The notes beneath the pieces are model-generated. The model did no database searches. It was given only the letters and a program-made list of their open reading frames with translations, and was not told the origin of the DNA. Both the position numbers and the translations under genes were made by a program. 64,000 bases of DNA from Streptomyces stelliscabiei (GTDB lineage: Bacteria > Actinomycetota > Actinomycetes > Streptomycetales > Streptomycetaceae), in assembly GCF_014873495.1 (NCBI RefSeq), contig NZ_JADBGF010000001.1:9858001-9922000 (forward strand). Direction: 5' to 3'. Positions 17,794-26,724 of the stretch are shown piece after piece. The number at the start of each line of letters is the position of its first letter. The first letter of the stretch is position 1.

Positions 17794-19209
17794 ATGTCCG
17801 TCGACAGCGTCCCGGAAGCTCGGACCACCACCGACGCGCCGCAGCAGTCCCTGAGTACCGCTGCCGCCCGTAATCTCGCCACCACCACCAAGTCCGCCCC
17901 GCAGATGCAGGAGATCACCTCCCGCTGGTTGCTGCGGATGCTGCCCTGGGTGGAGGTGGAGGGCGGCGCCTACCGGGTCAACCGACGACTGCGCCACACC
18001 GTGGGCGATGGGCGCATCGAGTTCGTCCAGGAGGGGGCCGCGGTCCGGGTGATCCCCCGGAAGCTCGGTGAACTGGCCCTGCTGCGCGGATTCGAGGACA
18101 CGGGCATCCTCACCGCCCTCGCCGACCGCTGCGCGCAGCGCGACTTCGCGGCGGGCGACGTCCTCGTGGAACGCGGCAGCACCGCGGACCGGATCCACCT
18201 GATCGCCCATGGCCGGGTCAGCCGGACCACCGAGGGCAAGTACGGCGGAGAGGACACCCTCGCGGTGCTCGCGGGCGGCGAGCACTTCGGTGCGCACGCG
18301 CTGACGGATTCCGCCGCGCACCACGACTGCACGGTCACCGCCGAGACCTCCGGCACCCTCCTCACCCTCTCCCGTGCCGACTTCCTCGCGGTCCAGGCCT
18401 CCGCGCCACGCCTCCAAGCCCACATCGACGCGGTCGGCTGCCGTCAGCGGCGGCGGCAGAACACGCACGGTGAGGCCGAGATCGCCGTGTCGGCCGGCCA
18501 CGTCGGCGAGCCCGAACTGCCAGGCGCCTTCGTCGACTACGAACCGGCACCACGCGAGTACGAGCTCTCCGTCGCGCAGACCGTCCTGAGAATCCACACC
18601 CGGGTCGCCGACCTCTACAACGGGCCGATGGACCAGAGCGAGGAGCAACTCCGGCTCTCCGTCGAGGCCTTGCGCGAGCGGCAGGAACACGAGCTGGTCA
18701 ACAACCGGGAGTTCGGTCTGCTGCACAGCGCCGACTTCAAGCAGCGGATCCAGCCCCGGCTCGGCCCCCCGACCCCGGACGACATGGACGATCTGCTCTG
18801 CCGACGTCGCGGCACCAAACTGTTCCTCGCCCACCCGAGGACCATCGCCGCCATCGGACGCGGCCTCAACGCCTGCGGTCTCCGTCCGGACCAGGTCGAG
18901 GTGGACGGGCACTCCGTGCCCGCCTGGCGCGGGGTTCCCATCCTTCCCTGCGACAAGATTCCGATCAGCAGGGAGCAGACCAGCTCGATCATCGCGATGC
19001 GCACCGGCGAGAAGAACCAGGGCGTCATCGGTCTGCGGCGCACAGGACTGCAGGACGAGTACGAACCGGGGCTCTCCGTGCGGTTCATGGGCATCAACGA
19101 ACAGGCGGTCATCTCCTATCTCGTCAGCACCTACTTCTCCGCCGCGGTGCTCCTGCCCGACGCCGTCGGCGTGCTGGAGAACGTGCTGATCGCCCCCGGA
19201 CCGCGTTGA
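17794..19209 (+). CDS. eshA: Family 2B encapsulin shell protein with cyclic-nucleotide-binding domain (EshA-type)
   Basis: This 471-residue protein has the layout of family 2B encapsulins, long annotated as Crp-like nucleotide-binding proteins (EshA). An N-terminal arm (1-45) and first shell segment (EITSRWLLRMLPWVEVEGGA) are followed by an inserted cNMP-binding domain at about 93-212 (ALLRGFEDTGILTALADRCA, DVLVERGSTADRIHLIAHGR, VLAGGEHFGAHAL). The HK97-type shell continues from about 245 (YELSVAQTVLRIHTRVADLY, FGLLHSADFKQRIQPRLGPP, KLFLAHPRTIAAIGRGLNAC, PVPIS-like contact loop, FMGINEQAVISYLVSTYFSA). The phosphate-binding cassette is degenerate: the usual R-A-A-T-V reads H-D-C-T-V, so cyclic-nucleotide binding is uncertain. 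The next gene is the expected cargo, 88 nt downstream. Assembly into a shell is inferred from family knowledge. Confidence 0.9.
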   Translation: MSVDSVPEARTTTDAPQQSLSTAAARNLATTTKSAPQMQEITSRWLLRMLPWVEVEGGAYRVNRRLRHTVGDGRIEFVQEGAAVRVIPRKLGELALLRGFEDTGILTALADRCAQRDFAAGDVLVERGSTADRIHLIAHGRVSRTTEGKYGGEDTLAVLAGGEHFGAHALTDSAAHHDCTVTAETSGTLLTLSRADFLAVQASAPRLQAHIDAVGCRQRRRQNTHGEAEIAVSAGHVGEPELPGAFVDYEPAPREYELSVAQTVLRIHTRVADLYNGPMDQSEEQLRLSVEALRERQEHELVNNREFGLLHSADFKQRIQPRLGPPTPDDMDDLLCRRRGTKLFLAHPRTIAAIGRGLNACGLRPDQVEVDGHSVPAWRGVPILPCDKIPISREQTSSIIAMRTGEKNQGVIGLRRTGLQDEYEPGLSVRFMGINEQAVISYLVSTYFSAAVLLPDAVGVLENVLIAPGPR

Positions 19210-19297
19210 AGCCCTGATCCGTCGCAGGTCCACGCCTGAGACGCATGCTCCGCGCACCGCGGAGCGCCCACCCCGCCGCAACAAGGAGCCCCCGACG

Positions 19298-20671
19298 ATG
19301 CCCACTTCCGGGCCCCTCGGATCGATCACCCCTGAGCAGGGGCAGCCGACGCCCCCCACAGCCGTGCCGGACACGGCGGCGCCGGCGGCCCCGGACCACC
19401 GTCCGGTGACAGCGACCGCCTCCGGCTTTCTGGCAGCACTGCACCCGCCGGTCGCGATCCTCGCCCCACCACCGCCGACGCCTCCGCCCCCGCCCGTGGA
19501 GCCCGCCACCGCCGTACGGGACGCGCCCGCCACCGCCGTACGGGACACGCCTGACACGACCGCGGCCGGTTCCGCCCTCCAGCGGATCCTGCGCGGACCG
19601 ACCGGACCGGGCACGGCCTCACTCGCCGTCGCCGGCAGGTACGAACCCCCGCTCCCGAGTCCGGTGTCCCCGGCCCCCGCCGAGCCCGCCGCGGGGCGAG
19701 CCGTCCCCGGCCTCTACCACCACCCCGTCCCGGAGCCCGACCCCGTGCGCGTCGAGGAGGTGAGCCGCCGGATCAAATGCTGGGCCGAGGACGAGGTCCA
19801 GCTCTATCCGAAGGAGTGGGAGGGGCAGTTCGACGGCTTCTCCGTCGGCCGTTACATGGTCGCCTGCCACCCCGACGCCCCGACGATCGACCATCTGATG
19901 CTCGCCACGCGGCTGATGGTCGCGGAGAACGCGGTGGACGACTGCTACTGCGAGGACCACGGCGGGTCACCCGTCGGTCTCGGCGGGCGCCTCCTTCTCG
20001 CGCACACCGCGCTCGACCACTTCCACACCACCGCGGAGTACGCGCCGGCCTGGCAGGAGTCCCTCGCGTCGGACGCCCCGCGCCGGGCGTACCGCAGCGC
20101 GATGGACTACTTCGTCGGCGCGGCCACGCCCTCCCAGTCCGACCGCTACCGGCACGACATGGCCCGGCTGCACCTGGGCTACCTCGCCGAGGCCGCCTGG
20201 GCGCAGACCGGTCATGTCCCGGAGGTGTGGGAGTACCTGGCGATGCGCCAGTTCAACAACTTCCGCCCCTGTCCCACGATCACCGACACCGTCGGCGGCT
20301 ACGAACTGCCCGCGGACCTCCACGCCCGGCCGGACATGCAACGGGTCATCGCCCTGGCCGGCAACGCGACCACCATCGTCAACGACCTCTACTCGTACAC
20401 CAAGGAACTCGACAGCCCGGGTCACCACCTGAACCTGCCGGTGGTGATCGCGGAGCGGGAGCGGCTCTCCGAGCGCGACGCCTATCTGAAGGCCGTCGAG
20501 GTCCACAACGAACTCCAGCACGCCTTCGAGGCCGCCGCCGCCGACCTCGCGGAGGCCTGCCCCCTGCCCCCTGTGCTGCGCTTCCTCAGGGGCGTGGCCG
20601 CCTGGGTCGACGGCAACCACGACTGGCACCGCACCAATACCTACCGCTACACCCTGCCCGACTTCTGGTAA
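19298..20671 (+). CDS. 2-methylisoborneol synthase (class I terpene cyclase, predicted encapsulin cargo)
   Basis: This 457-residue enzyme cyclises 2-methylgeranyl diphosphate to 2-methylisoborneol. The catalytic domain (about 140-457) has the unusual metal motif DDCYCED at 214-220 and the NSE triad in VNDLYSYTKE (N362, S366, E370), and it ends RTNTYRYTLPDFW. Residues 1-135 form a Pro/Ala-rich, probably disordered extension containing two less random islands, ASGFLAALHPPVAIL (41-55) and AGSALQRILRGPTGPGTASL (90-109), plus a tandem TAVRD repeat near 71-85. In family 2B systems the N-terminal extension of the cyclase directs loading into the shell. An AAGGAG ribosome site precedes the ATG. It is flanked by shell and methyltransferase genes in one operon. 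Confidence 0.96.
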   Translation: MPTSGPLGSITPEQGQPTPPTAVPDTAAPAAPDHRPVTATASGFLAALHPPVAILAPPPPTPPPPPVEPATAVRDAPATAVRDTPDTTAAGSALQRILRGPTGPGTASLAVAGRYEPPLPSPVSPAPAEPAAGRAVPGLYHHPVPEPDPVRVEEVSRRIKCWAEDEVQLYPKEWEGQFDGFSVGRYMVACHPDAPTIDHLMLATRLMVAENAVDDCYCEDHGGSPVGLGGRLLLAHTALDHFHTTAEYAPAWQESLASDAPRRAYRSAMDYFVGAATPSQSDRYRHDMARLHLGYLAEAAWAQTGHVPEVWEYLAMRQFNNFRPCPTITDTVGGYELPADLHARPDMQRVIALAGNATTIVNDLYSYTKELDSPGHHLNLPVVIAERERLSERDAYLKAVEVHNELQHAFEAAAADLAEACPLPPVLRFLRGVAAWVDGNHDWHRTNTYRYTLPDFW

Positions 20672-20686
20672 AGAACGGATGTCTCT

Positions 20687-21568
20687 GTGACCACTGAAAA
20701 GCCCTCCACCTCCACCGCCACCGTGAAGATCCCGGCGCCGGCGACCCCCTATCAGGGAGACATCGCCCGCTACTGGAACAACGAGGCGCGGCCCGTCAAC
20801 CTTCGTCTCGGTGACGTGGACGGGCTCTACCACCACCACTACGGCATCGGCGCCGTGGACCAGGCCGCGCTCGGCGACCCGGCAGACAGCGAGTACGAGA
20901 AGAAGCTCGTCGCGGAGCTGCACCGGCTGGAGTCGGCGCAGGCGGAGTTCCTCATGGACCACGTCGGCCCCGTCGCTCCGGACGACACCCTCGTCGACGC
21001 CGGCTGCGGGCGCGGCGGATCCATGGTCATGGCCCACCGTCGCTTCGGCTGCGCGGTCGAGGGTGTCACCCTGTCCGCCACCCAGGCCGAGTTCGGCAAC
21101 AACCGCGCCCGAGAACTGCGTATCCAGGACCGCGTCCGCTCCCGCGTGTGCAACATGCTCGACACGCCCTTCGACAAGGGCAGCATCACGGCCTCGTGGA
21201 ACAACGAGTCGACCATGTACGTCGACCTGCACGACCTGTTCGCCGAGCACTCCCGCTTCCTCAAGGTGGGCGGCCGGTACGTGACCATCACCGGCTGCTG
21301 GAACCCCCGCTACGGCCAGCCGTCGAAGTGGGTCTCCCAGATCAACGCCCACTTCGAGTGCAACATCCACTCGCGCCGCGAGTATCTGCGCGCCATGGCC
21401 GACAACAGGCTCGTGCCGCAGACCATCGTCGACCTGACCCCGGACACCCTGCCCTACTGGGAACTGCGGGCCACGTCGTCGCTGGTCACCGGAATCGAAG
21501 AGGCGTTCATCGAGTCGTACCGGGACGGCTCCTTCCAGTACGTCCTGATCGCGGCCGACCGCGTGTGA
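20687..21568 (+). CDS. gppmt: Geranyl diphosphate 2-C-methyltransferase
   Basis: This 293-residue SAM-dependent C-methyltransferase belongs to the cyclopropane-synthase-like class. Motif I is DDTLVDAGCGRGGSMVMAH, followed by VEGVTLSATQAEFGNNRARE, ITASWNNESTMYVDLHDLFA and FLKVGGRYVTITGCWNPRYG. It methylates geranyl diphosphate at C2, giving the substrate of the upstream cyclase. It starts with GTG at 20687, 15 nt after the cyclase stop, and is the last gene of the operon. A short polar N-terminal tail (1-22, Thr/Ser/Pro-rich) precedes the PYQGDIARYWNNEARPVNLR start of the domain. It is not generally considered encapsulated, though that has not been excluded here. Confidence 0.96.
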   Translation: MTTEKPSTSTATVKIPAPATPYQGDIARYWNNEARPVNLRLGDVDGLYHHHYGIGAVDQAALGDPADSEYEKKLVAELHRLESAQAEFLMDHVGPVAPDDTLVDAGCGRGGSMVMAHRRFGCAVEGVTLSATQAEFGNNRARELRIQDRVRSRVCNMLDTPFDKGSITASWNNESTMYVDLHDLFAEHSRFLKVGGRYVTITGCWNPRYGQPSKWVSQINAHFECNIHSRREYLRAMADNRLVPQTIVDLTPDTLPYWELRATSSLVTGIEEAFIESYRDGSFQYVLIAADRV

Positions 21569-21640
21569 CCCCGCCCCCGCGGGGCCGGGCCGCCGGTCGG
21601 CGACCCCGCGCACGACGGTGATGACGGTGCGCTGCCCGGT

Positions 21641-21677
21641 CACCGGCGACACCCCGTGCGTGGGGGTGTCGCCGGTG
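21641..21677. terminator. Strong hairpin ending the encapsulin/2-MIB operon
   Basis: CACCGGCGACACCCC at 21641-21655 is perfectly complementary to 21663-21677 around a 7-nt loop, a 15-bp stem with no T-tract. It lies 73 nt after the methyltransferase stop and just before the convergent reductase, so it can serve both strands. Confidence 0.85.
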
Positions 21678-21715
21678 CCTTGTGGCGGACCAGGGGTCAG
21701 GGCGCGTTGCTGCGG

Positions 21716-22558
21716 TCAGCCGAAGGCGGGTGCGTTGTCCCGTGCCCAGTCGGCGAACGTACGCGCGGGCCGGCCCAGCAGGGCTTCCACGGTGTCGGTC
21801 GTGGGTCCTGGGCGCAGGGCGTAGTCCGCCAGGGAGCCGAGGAGGCGGTCGGGGATCTCCTCGGGCAACCCCTGCGCGAGCATGCCCTGACGTACGCGCT
21901 CGGGCGGGAGTTCCTGGAAGGACAGCTTCCTGCCGAGTGCGTCACCGAGGAGCCGCACCTTGTCGACCTGGGTCAGTGACTCCGGGCCGGTCAGGGTGTG
22001 GGTCGACCCCGCGGGCACGCTGCCCAGGAGGGCGCGTACGGCGACTTCCGCGATGTCGGCCTCGTGAATCGGGGAGGTGGCGGCCGTGCCGTACGCGCCC
22101 CGCACCACGTCACCGGCCCTGAACTGGGGCGCCCAGGCCAGCGAGTTGGCCGCGAAGTCGGCCAGCCGCAGGACCGTCCAGTCCAGACCGGATTCCCGGA
22201 CCAGGTCCTCGTACGGCGGCCGGAACTGCGCGGCGAAGCGGGCCTGCCCAGCGGGGTGTTCCACGGTCGTCGCCGACAGCAGGACCGCCCGCTGTACGCC
22301 CTGCCCGGCGGCGAGCCGCAGCAGTTCACCCAGCCCCGGGCCCGTGGCGCGTGGACTGATCAGCAGAGCCTTGGCCTCTTCCAAAGACGGCTCGATCCAC
22401 CGAGGGTCGAACAGGTCGCCCGTGAGCGCCTGGACGCCGTCCGGGAACGCGGACACGCCGGCACCGCGGCCGACCGCGCCGACGGCTGCACCCTTCCGTA
22501 GCAGCAGACTCATCACCTGACGCCCTACGACGCCGTTGGCTCCGGTGAGCACGAACAT
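21716..22558 (-). CDS. NmrA-family NAD(P)-binding protein
   Basis: This 280-residue protein starts MFVLTGANGVVGRQVMSLLL with a GxxGxxG nucleotide loop. VQALTGDLFDPRWIEPSLEE, AVLLSATTVEHP, LDWTVLRLADFAANSLAWAP and GTAATSPIHEADIAEVAVRA are typical of NmrA-like atypical SDRs, which act as redox sensors or quinone/aldehyde reductases. The ATG at 22558 starts directly at the Rossmann strand. It is followed upstream by a SnoaL-like gene in the same direction, 73 nt apart, so the two may form an operon. The fold assignment is secure, the substrate unknown. Confidence 0.88.
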   Translation of the reverse strand: MFVLTGANGVVGRQVMSLLLRKGAAVGAVGRGAGVSAFPDGVQALTGDLFDPRWIEPSLEEAKALLISPRATGPGLGELLRLAAGQGVQRAVLLSATTVEHPAGQARFAAQFRPPYEDLVRESGLDWTVLRLADFAANSLAWAPQFRAGDVVRGAYGTAATSPIHEADIAEVAVRALLGSVPAGSTHTLTGPESLTQVDKVRLLGDALGRKLSFQELPPERVRQGMLAQGLPEEIPDRLLGSLADYALRPGPTTDTVEALLGRPARTFADWARDNAPAFG

Positions 22559-22631
22559 GACGGTTCTCCCTTTGCTTGAGGCTGTGAACGGTGTCGATCT
22601 GCCGCCGGCCGTCCTCGGACGGCCTCGCGGC

Positions 22632-23072
22632 TCAGGAGGTGGGCGGTGCACCCGTCAGCGGGGTGAGGTCGTGATACCTGACCTCGTAGACGCGCTCGTC
22701 GAACTTCCAGCCGTCGGACGTACGCCGGTAACGGTCGTGATAGACGGCGTAGTTGAGATGTGAGCCGCCGTCCCGCATCCGTCCGAACTCCTGGACGTAC
22801 GCGCGCCCGACCGCGGTGTCGCCGTCGAGGCGGACGACGCCGGGGTGGACGTTCTGCACGAAGAACTCCCAGAGCCCCTGCCCCCACGCGATCCCCGAGC
22901 GGATCTCCTGCCTGCCCACGAACTCCCTGTCGATGTGCGGCCACCGCATGCTGCCCTCGGGCGTGAACAGTGCGGCGGCGCGGTCGTAGTCGCGCATCAT
23001 CACCGCGTCGGTGATCTCGGCGCGCAGCGCCTCGATCTCGAAGCGGTCGACGACCGCGTGAAACTCGCTCAT
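22632..23072 (-). CDS. SnoaL-like nuclear transport factor 2 family protein
   Basis: This 146-residue alpha+beta-barrel protein reads FEIEALRAEITDAVMMRDYD, AALFTPEGSMRWPHIDREFV, then VHPGVVRLDGDTAVGRAYVQ and YRRTSDGWKFDERVYEVRYH, matching the SnoaL_4/ring-hydroxylating-dioxygenase-beta-like NTF2 group. These catalyse isomerisation, cyclisation or dehydration of small molecules or bind them. The ATG at 23072 opens MSEFHAVVDRFEIE. It is probably transcribed with the NmrA-like gene downstream and is divergent from the LysR gene, 151 nt away. Confidence 0.85.
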   Translation of the reverse strand: MSEFHAVVDRFEIEALRAEITDAVMMRDYDRAAALFTPEGSMRWPHIDREFVGRQEIRSGIAWGQGLWEFFVQNVHPGVVRLDGDTAVGRAYVQEFGRMRDGGSHLNYAVYHDRYRRTSDGWKFDERVYEVRYHDLTPLTGAPPTS

Positions 23073-23223
23073 CGGTCCCCCCGGCGTTGTCGGCGCGTCG
23101 ATGCGTCGATGCGCCGGCGAGTTGTCTCTCACCCGTTCTCCGGGCGATGTGTTCATCATCGGTGCAGGTCAGGGGCGTAACAAGGTAGAGTTCGCGGGGC
23201 TACTCATAACTCGGGGGTTATGT

Positions 23224-24113
23224 ATGGGGCTACGTGACATCGAGATCTTTCTGACGCTGGCGGAAGAACTGCACTTCGGCCGCACCGCCGAACGGCTGCA
23301 TGTCTCCCAGGCCCGTGTCAGTCAGGCCGTCCGTCAGCAGGAACGCCTCCTCGGCGTGACCCTGTTCGACCGCACCAGCCGTCGCGTCACCCTGACCCCC
23401 GTGGGCCGGCGTCTGCGGGAAGATCTCCAGCAGGCCCTCGACCTCATCCACGCAGGACTCGCCCGCGCCCAGGAAGCCGGCCGGCACGCGGACCGGACGC
23501 TGCGACTGGGCGTCTTCGGCCATGCCGGACACGAACTACGGCCTCTGGTCGACGCGTTCCGCGCCCGCCACCCGCAAGGCACCCTCCAGTTCGGCGAGAT
23601 CAACGCCAACGACGCGTTCACCGCCCTGCGCGCGGGCACACACGACGCCCATGTGCTGTGGCTGCCCGTCGCGGAACCGGACCTCACCGTCGGCCCCACC
23701 GTGCTCACCGGGGCCGCGTGCTGGCCGTGTCCGCCGACCATCCGCTCGCGGAGCGCGGCACCGCGTCCCTGGAGGACCTCGCCGACGACCACGTCGTCGA
23801 CCTCGGCCCCGACGCCCCCGCGTACTGGGTCGCCTCCATGGTCCCCACCCGCACACCGCTCGGCCGCCGCGTTCCCCGCGGGCCCGCCGCGCGGACCTTC
23901 CACGAGATCCTCTCCCTGGTCGCCGCCGGGCGCTGCGTCCACCCGCTGGGTGAAGTCGCCGCCCGCTACAACAAGCCGCCCGGCATCGTCTTCGTGCCCC
24001 TGCACGACGCACCCACCCTCGAATGGGCCCTCACCTGGCGCACCACGGCCGACAGCCCCACCCTCCGCGCACTGGCCCGGACCGCCGCCGACCTCGGCCC
24101 CATCACCCTGTGA
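23224..24113 (+). pseudogene. LysR-family regulator with a single-base frameshift
   Basis: The N-terminal half reads MGLRDIEIFLTLAEELHFGR, TAERLHVSQARVSQAVRQQE and RRVTLTPVGRRLREDLQQAL, a typical LysR DNA-binding domain, then the effector domain to TVGPTVLT. The continuation RGRVLAVSADHPLAERGTAS through EWALTWRTTADSPTLRALAR lies in another frame. The codons ACC and CGG share the C at 23709, so loss of one C explains the break. The encoded protein would stop soon after the shift. It is divergent from the NmrA/SnoaL pair, which it probably once controlled. A sequencing error is the main alternative. Confidence 0.85.
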
Positions 24114-24226
24114 CGGAGCCGACGGGCACGGCAGGGGGCAGGGGCAGGCGACGGACGCCCACCGGCTCGCATCCTGTGCCCGGGTACGGAGTCACTGTCG
24201 AAGGTGTCCCGCTTTTCATGGACTTT

Positions 24227-25120
24227 CCGGGACCGTGACGACGGGAGTGAGGACGCGCTGACCGACCAGCATGCCGAGCAGCGCGACGACGGTCAGGCCG
24301 GCGAAGACGACCGCGCGGCCCGAGGTGTTGAGGGACTTGGCGATCGACTCGGCGACCGGCATGCCGGCCATCAGGTTGCCGCGGTGCCGGTTCACGATGA
24401 ACAGGGCGTAGTCGATGCCCACACCCAGGCCGATCAGCGAGCCGAGGGTGAGCGTGGTGCTGGAGAGCGTGATGACATGGCCGAGCAGGATGACCGCGAC
24501 CGCGGAGGTACCCACACCGATGACGGCCGTGCCGTGTGGGCAGCGCGGCCACCCACACGGCACGGAACACGAACAGCAGCACGACGAAGGCGAGGACGAT
24601 GCCCATCGCGTCGGCGACCGGGTTCGGCTCGGGGTTGATCGTGAACGCCTGACCGTTGAGCGCGATGCGCAGGTTCGCCGCCCGCGGGGCGGTGGCGAGT
24701 TCCCGCACCCGGTCGACCCGGGAATCCGTCACGTCCCGGTCGAAGGCGACCGTCGCGTACGCCGTCTCGTCGTCCCCGCTGACCTGTGTTCGTCCGGGCT
24801 GCCGACCGCGACGACGCCCGGGGCGTCGGCGATGCGGTCCAGCGCGCGGGACATCGCCTTCTCGGCCTCGGTGTCGGTGGCCCTGCCGCCCTTCAGCTGC
24901 CAGACGACACGGCCGCTCTTGCCGGCGGCGCTGTCGGAGGCTTGCCGCAACAGGGCCGTCGCTCGGGCGGAGTCGGTGTCCTGCGAGGCCGAGCTGTTGC
25001 CGAAGGCGTTGCCGGCCGCGCCGACCCCGGCGCCGAGTGCGAGCAGCAGGCCGACCCAGGCCAGTACAACGACGAGCCGGTGCCGGTGCCGGTGACACCA
25101 GTGGCGAGAGGGGACATCGA
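24227..25120 (-). pseudogene. Relic of an MMPL/RND-type transporter, frameshifted and truncated
   Basis: Minus-strand pieces in two frames together spell an MMPL transporter N-terminal half: LVVVLAWVGLLLALGAGVGA (TM1), LRQASDSAAGKSGRVVWQLK and RIADAPGVVAVGSPDE in one frame, TAYATVAFDRDVTDSRVDRV to FVVLLFVFRAVWVAALP in a second, then TAVIGVGTSAVAVILLGHVI and LIGLGVGIDYALFIVNRHRG back in the first. Breaks fall near 24788 and 24540. The GIDYALF motif is diagnostic. Similarity ends near 24240, so more than half of the usual 700 or more residues are gone. Confidence 0.8.
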
Positions 25121-25661
25121 CGAGCCATTCCGGAGGTGCGTCACGCGAGCGGGCCGTCGATCCCGGCCCACGCTCACGCTCGCAGTTCGGGACTCTCTCG
25201 TCGTTGGCCGTCCGCAGACACTTGTGTCTCCTGCGATCGCAGCAGGACCCGGCCCTGCAGCGAGACCGTCGACGGCGGCGAGGGGTGGTCACGGTGTGCT
25301 GTGCGGGTACCGTGCGCCGGGTGGTCGCCGTGGTGTTCCCGGGGCGATCGCACAAGCTCCTGGGCCTTCCTTACGCAACACGAGTGAATCTGCCGGCTTT
25401 GTGGCTCGGTTCCGGTGTGGGTTCCGTACGGTCTGCGTACGGATCCGGCGGCCGGAGAAGAGAAGGCCTGACGGCGGACACCGCACGAAGGGGCAACTGC
25501 ATGTCGAGGTCGGGGAAGTGGCCGGACGTGCGCAAGGTCCTGATGAGGCACCGCAGAGGGAGCAGCGCGGCATTCTGCGGGGTGGTCGGTGCGGCAGGTG
25601 TCGTCGGAGCAGCGCCGCCTGCTCCCGGTGGTGCGCGGGCTGGAGGCTGGGGTTGCGGGTG
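25121..25661. other. Region without a supported gene between MMPL relic and membrane protein
   Basis: No frame here shows recognisable protein features. An ORF from 25501 (MSRSGKWPDVRKVLMRHRRG) ends exactly at the next gene's start, but its composition is not convincing. The stretch may hold the promoter of the downstream membrane protein gene. Confidence 0.4.
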
Positions 25662-26528
25662 ATGTCCTTCGGACCGGCCGTCGGCTGCTGGGTGTTGACG
25701 ATTTCCCTGCTGCTGCGTGTCCGGGGTGCGCGTGGGCGAGCGCGGACGCGGCTGTTGCTGGTGGCGGGCTCCGCCGCCGCCGGGGGTGTCTACCGGGCCG
25801 CACTCGCCGCGCTGCCGGCGCAACCGGCGCAGGCATCGGATGCGGCCGGGCTGGCCGGCTTGACGGTGGTCGCGGGGGTGACGATCACGGTGGGGCTGGG
25901 GACGGCCGGTCTGGTGGCGGCGGCCGATGCCGGTTCGGGCTGGCGGACCTGGTTGCGGCGCGTGCTCGACGGGGCCGTCATGGCCGGGGCCGCGTTCATG
26001 GCGGGCTGGGTGTTCCTGGGCAGGTCGGAGGAGGGCTGGCGGGCGGGGACGGGAATGCTCGGCGTCCTGTGGGCCTCGGAGGTCGTCTTCCTCGGATTTC
26101 TGCTCGCTCTGCGTCGTCTCGTACGCGCCGATCAGCAGGCGACTGTCTGGGCGGCGATCGTAGGGGTGTCCTTCCTCGTGATCGGCGACAGTCTGCCGCT
26201 GTCGACGGGTGGTCCGGGTGGCGACGAGGCGATGTCGTTCCGGCCTGCGGACCTCTTCGTCACCGCGGGCCTGCTGATCGTCGCCGTCGGCCCTTGGGTG
26301 CCCGGCGGGGCGAGTGTCCTGGTCGCCGGACGGCCGGCGCTGCGATCGGGCATGGAGGGCGCCGCGGCGTTCGTCCCGCTGACCGTCTGCACGGTAACGG
26401 CGCTCGGGTACGTCTTGGCGCCTTCCGCCGGCGACCCGGTGCCGCTGTTGGTCGGCGCGGTGGCGCTGCTGGGACTGTGGGCCCGTCAGATCTGCCTGCC
26501 GAGCGAGGTACAGGCGCGGGACGACTGA
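25662..26528 (+). CDS. Polytopic membrane protein of unknown function
   Basis: The 288-residue product is strongly hydrophobic, with about seven or eight membrane segments: AVGCWVLTISLLL, LLLVAGSAAAGGVYRAALAA, LAGLTVVAGVTITVGLGTAG, VMAGAAFMAGWVF, LGVLWASEVVFLGFLLAL, TVWAAIVGVSFLVIG, LFVTAGLLIVAVGPW and AAFVPLTVCTVTALGYVLA. It ends shortly after the last segment (ARQICLPSEVQARDD). The architecture recalls N-terminal sensor regions of actinomycete signalling proteins that lack an output domain here, so it could be a truncated sensor. ATG at 25662 was chosen because the hydrophobic region begins there. No function can be assigned. Confidence 0.55.
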   Translation: MSFGPAVGCWVLTISLLLRVRGARGRARTRLLLVAGSAAAGGVYRAALAALPAQPAQASDAAGLAGLTVVAGVTITVGLGTAGLVAAADAGSGWRTWLRRVLDGAVMAGAAFMAGWVFLGRSEEGWRAGTGMLGVLWASEVVFLGFLLALRRLVRADQQATVWAAIVGVSFLVIGDSLPLSTGGPGGDEAMSFRPADLFVTAGLLIVAVGPWVPGGASVLVAGRPALRSGMEGAAAFVPLTVCTVTALGYVLAPSAGDPVPLLVGAVALLGLWARQICLPSEVQARDD

Positions 26529-26724
26529 GCGACGGGTTCCCGGCCTGTCGGTTCGATCGAACCGCCCGGCATCCGAGCCGAGACGCGATCGGGTGTTTTG
26601 TCACCGCGCCGGGCCCTCGCGTGAGGTGATCTGCGCCTCACGGGCAACCTCCTGGGCGCGTACGGCATCTTGATCGGCAACAGATGCGGCCGAGGCCCTT
26701 GGGGCACCGCTCATCTCCGACCCC

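Noticed and set aside
17617..19614. 665-codon minus-strand frame over the encapsulin gene
   Set aside because: It is the antisense shadow of a well-supported gene, with no recognisable domain.
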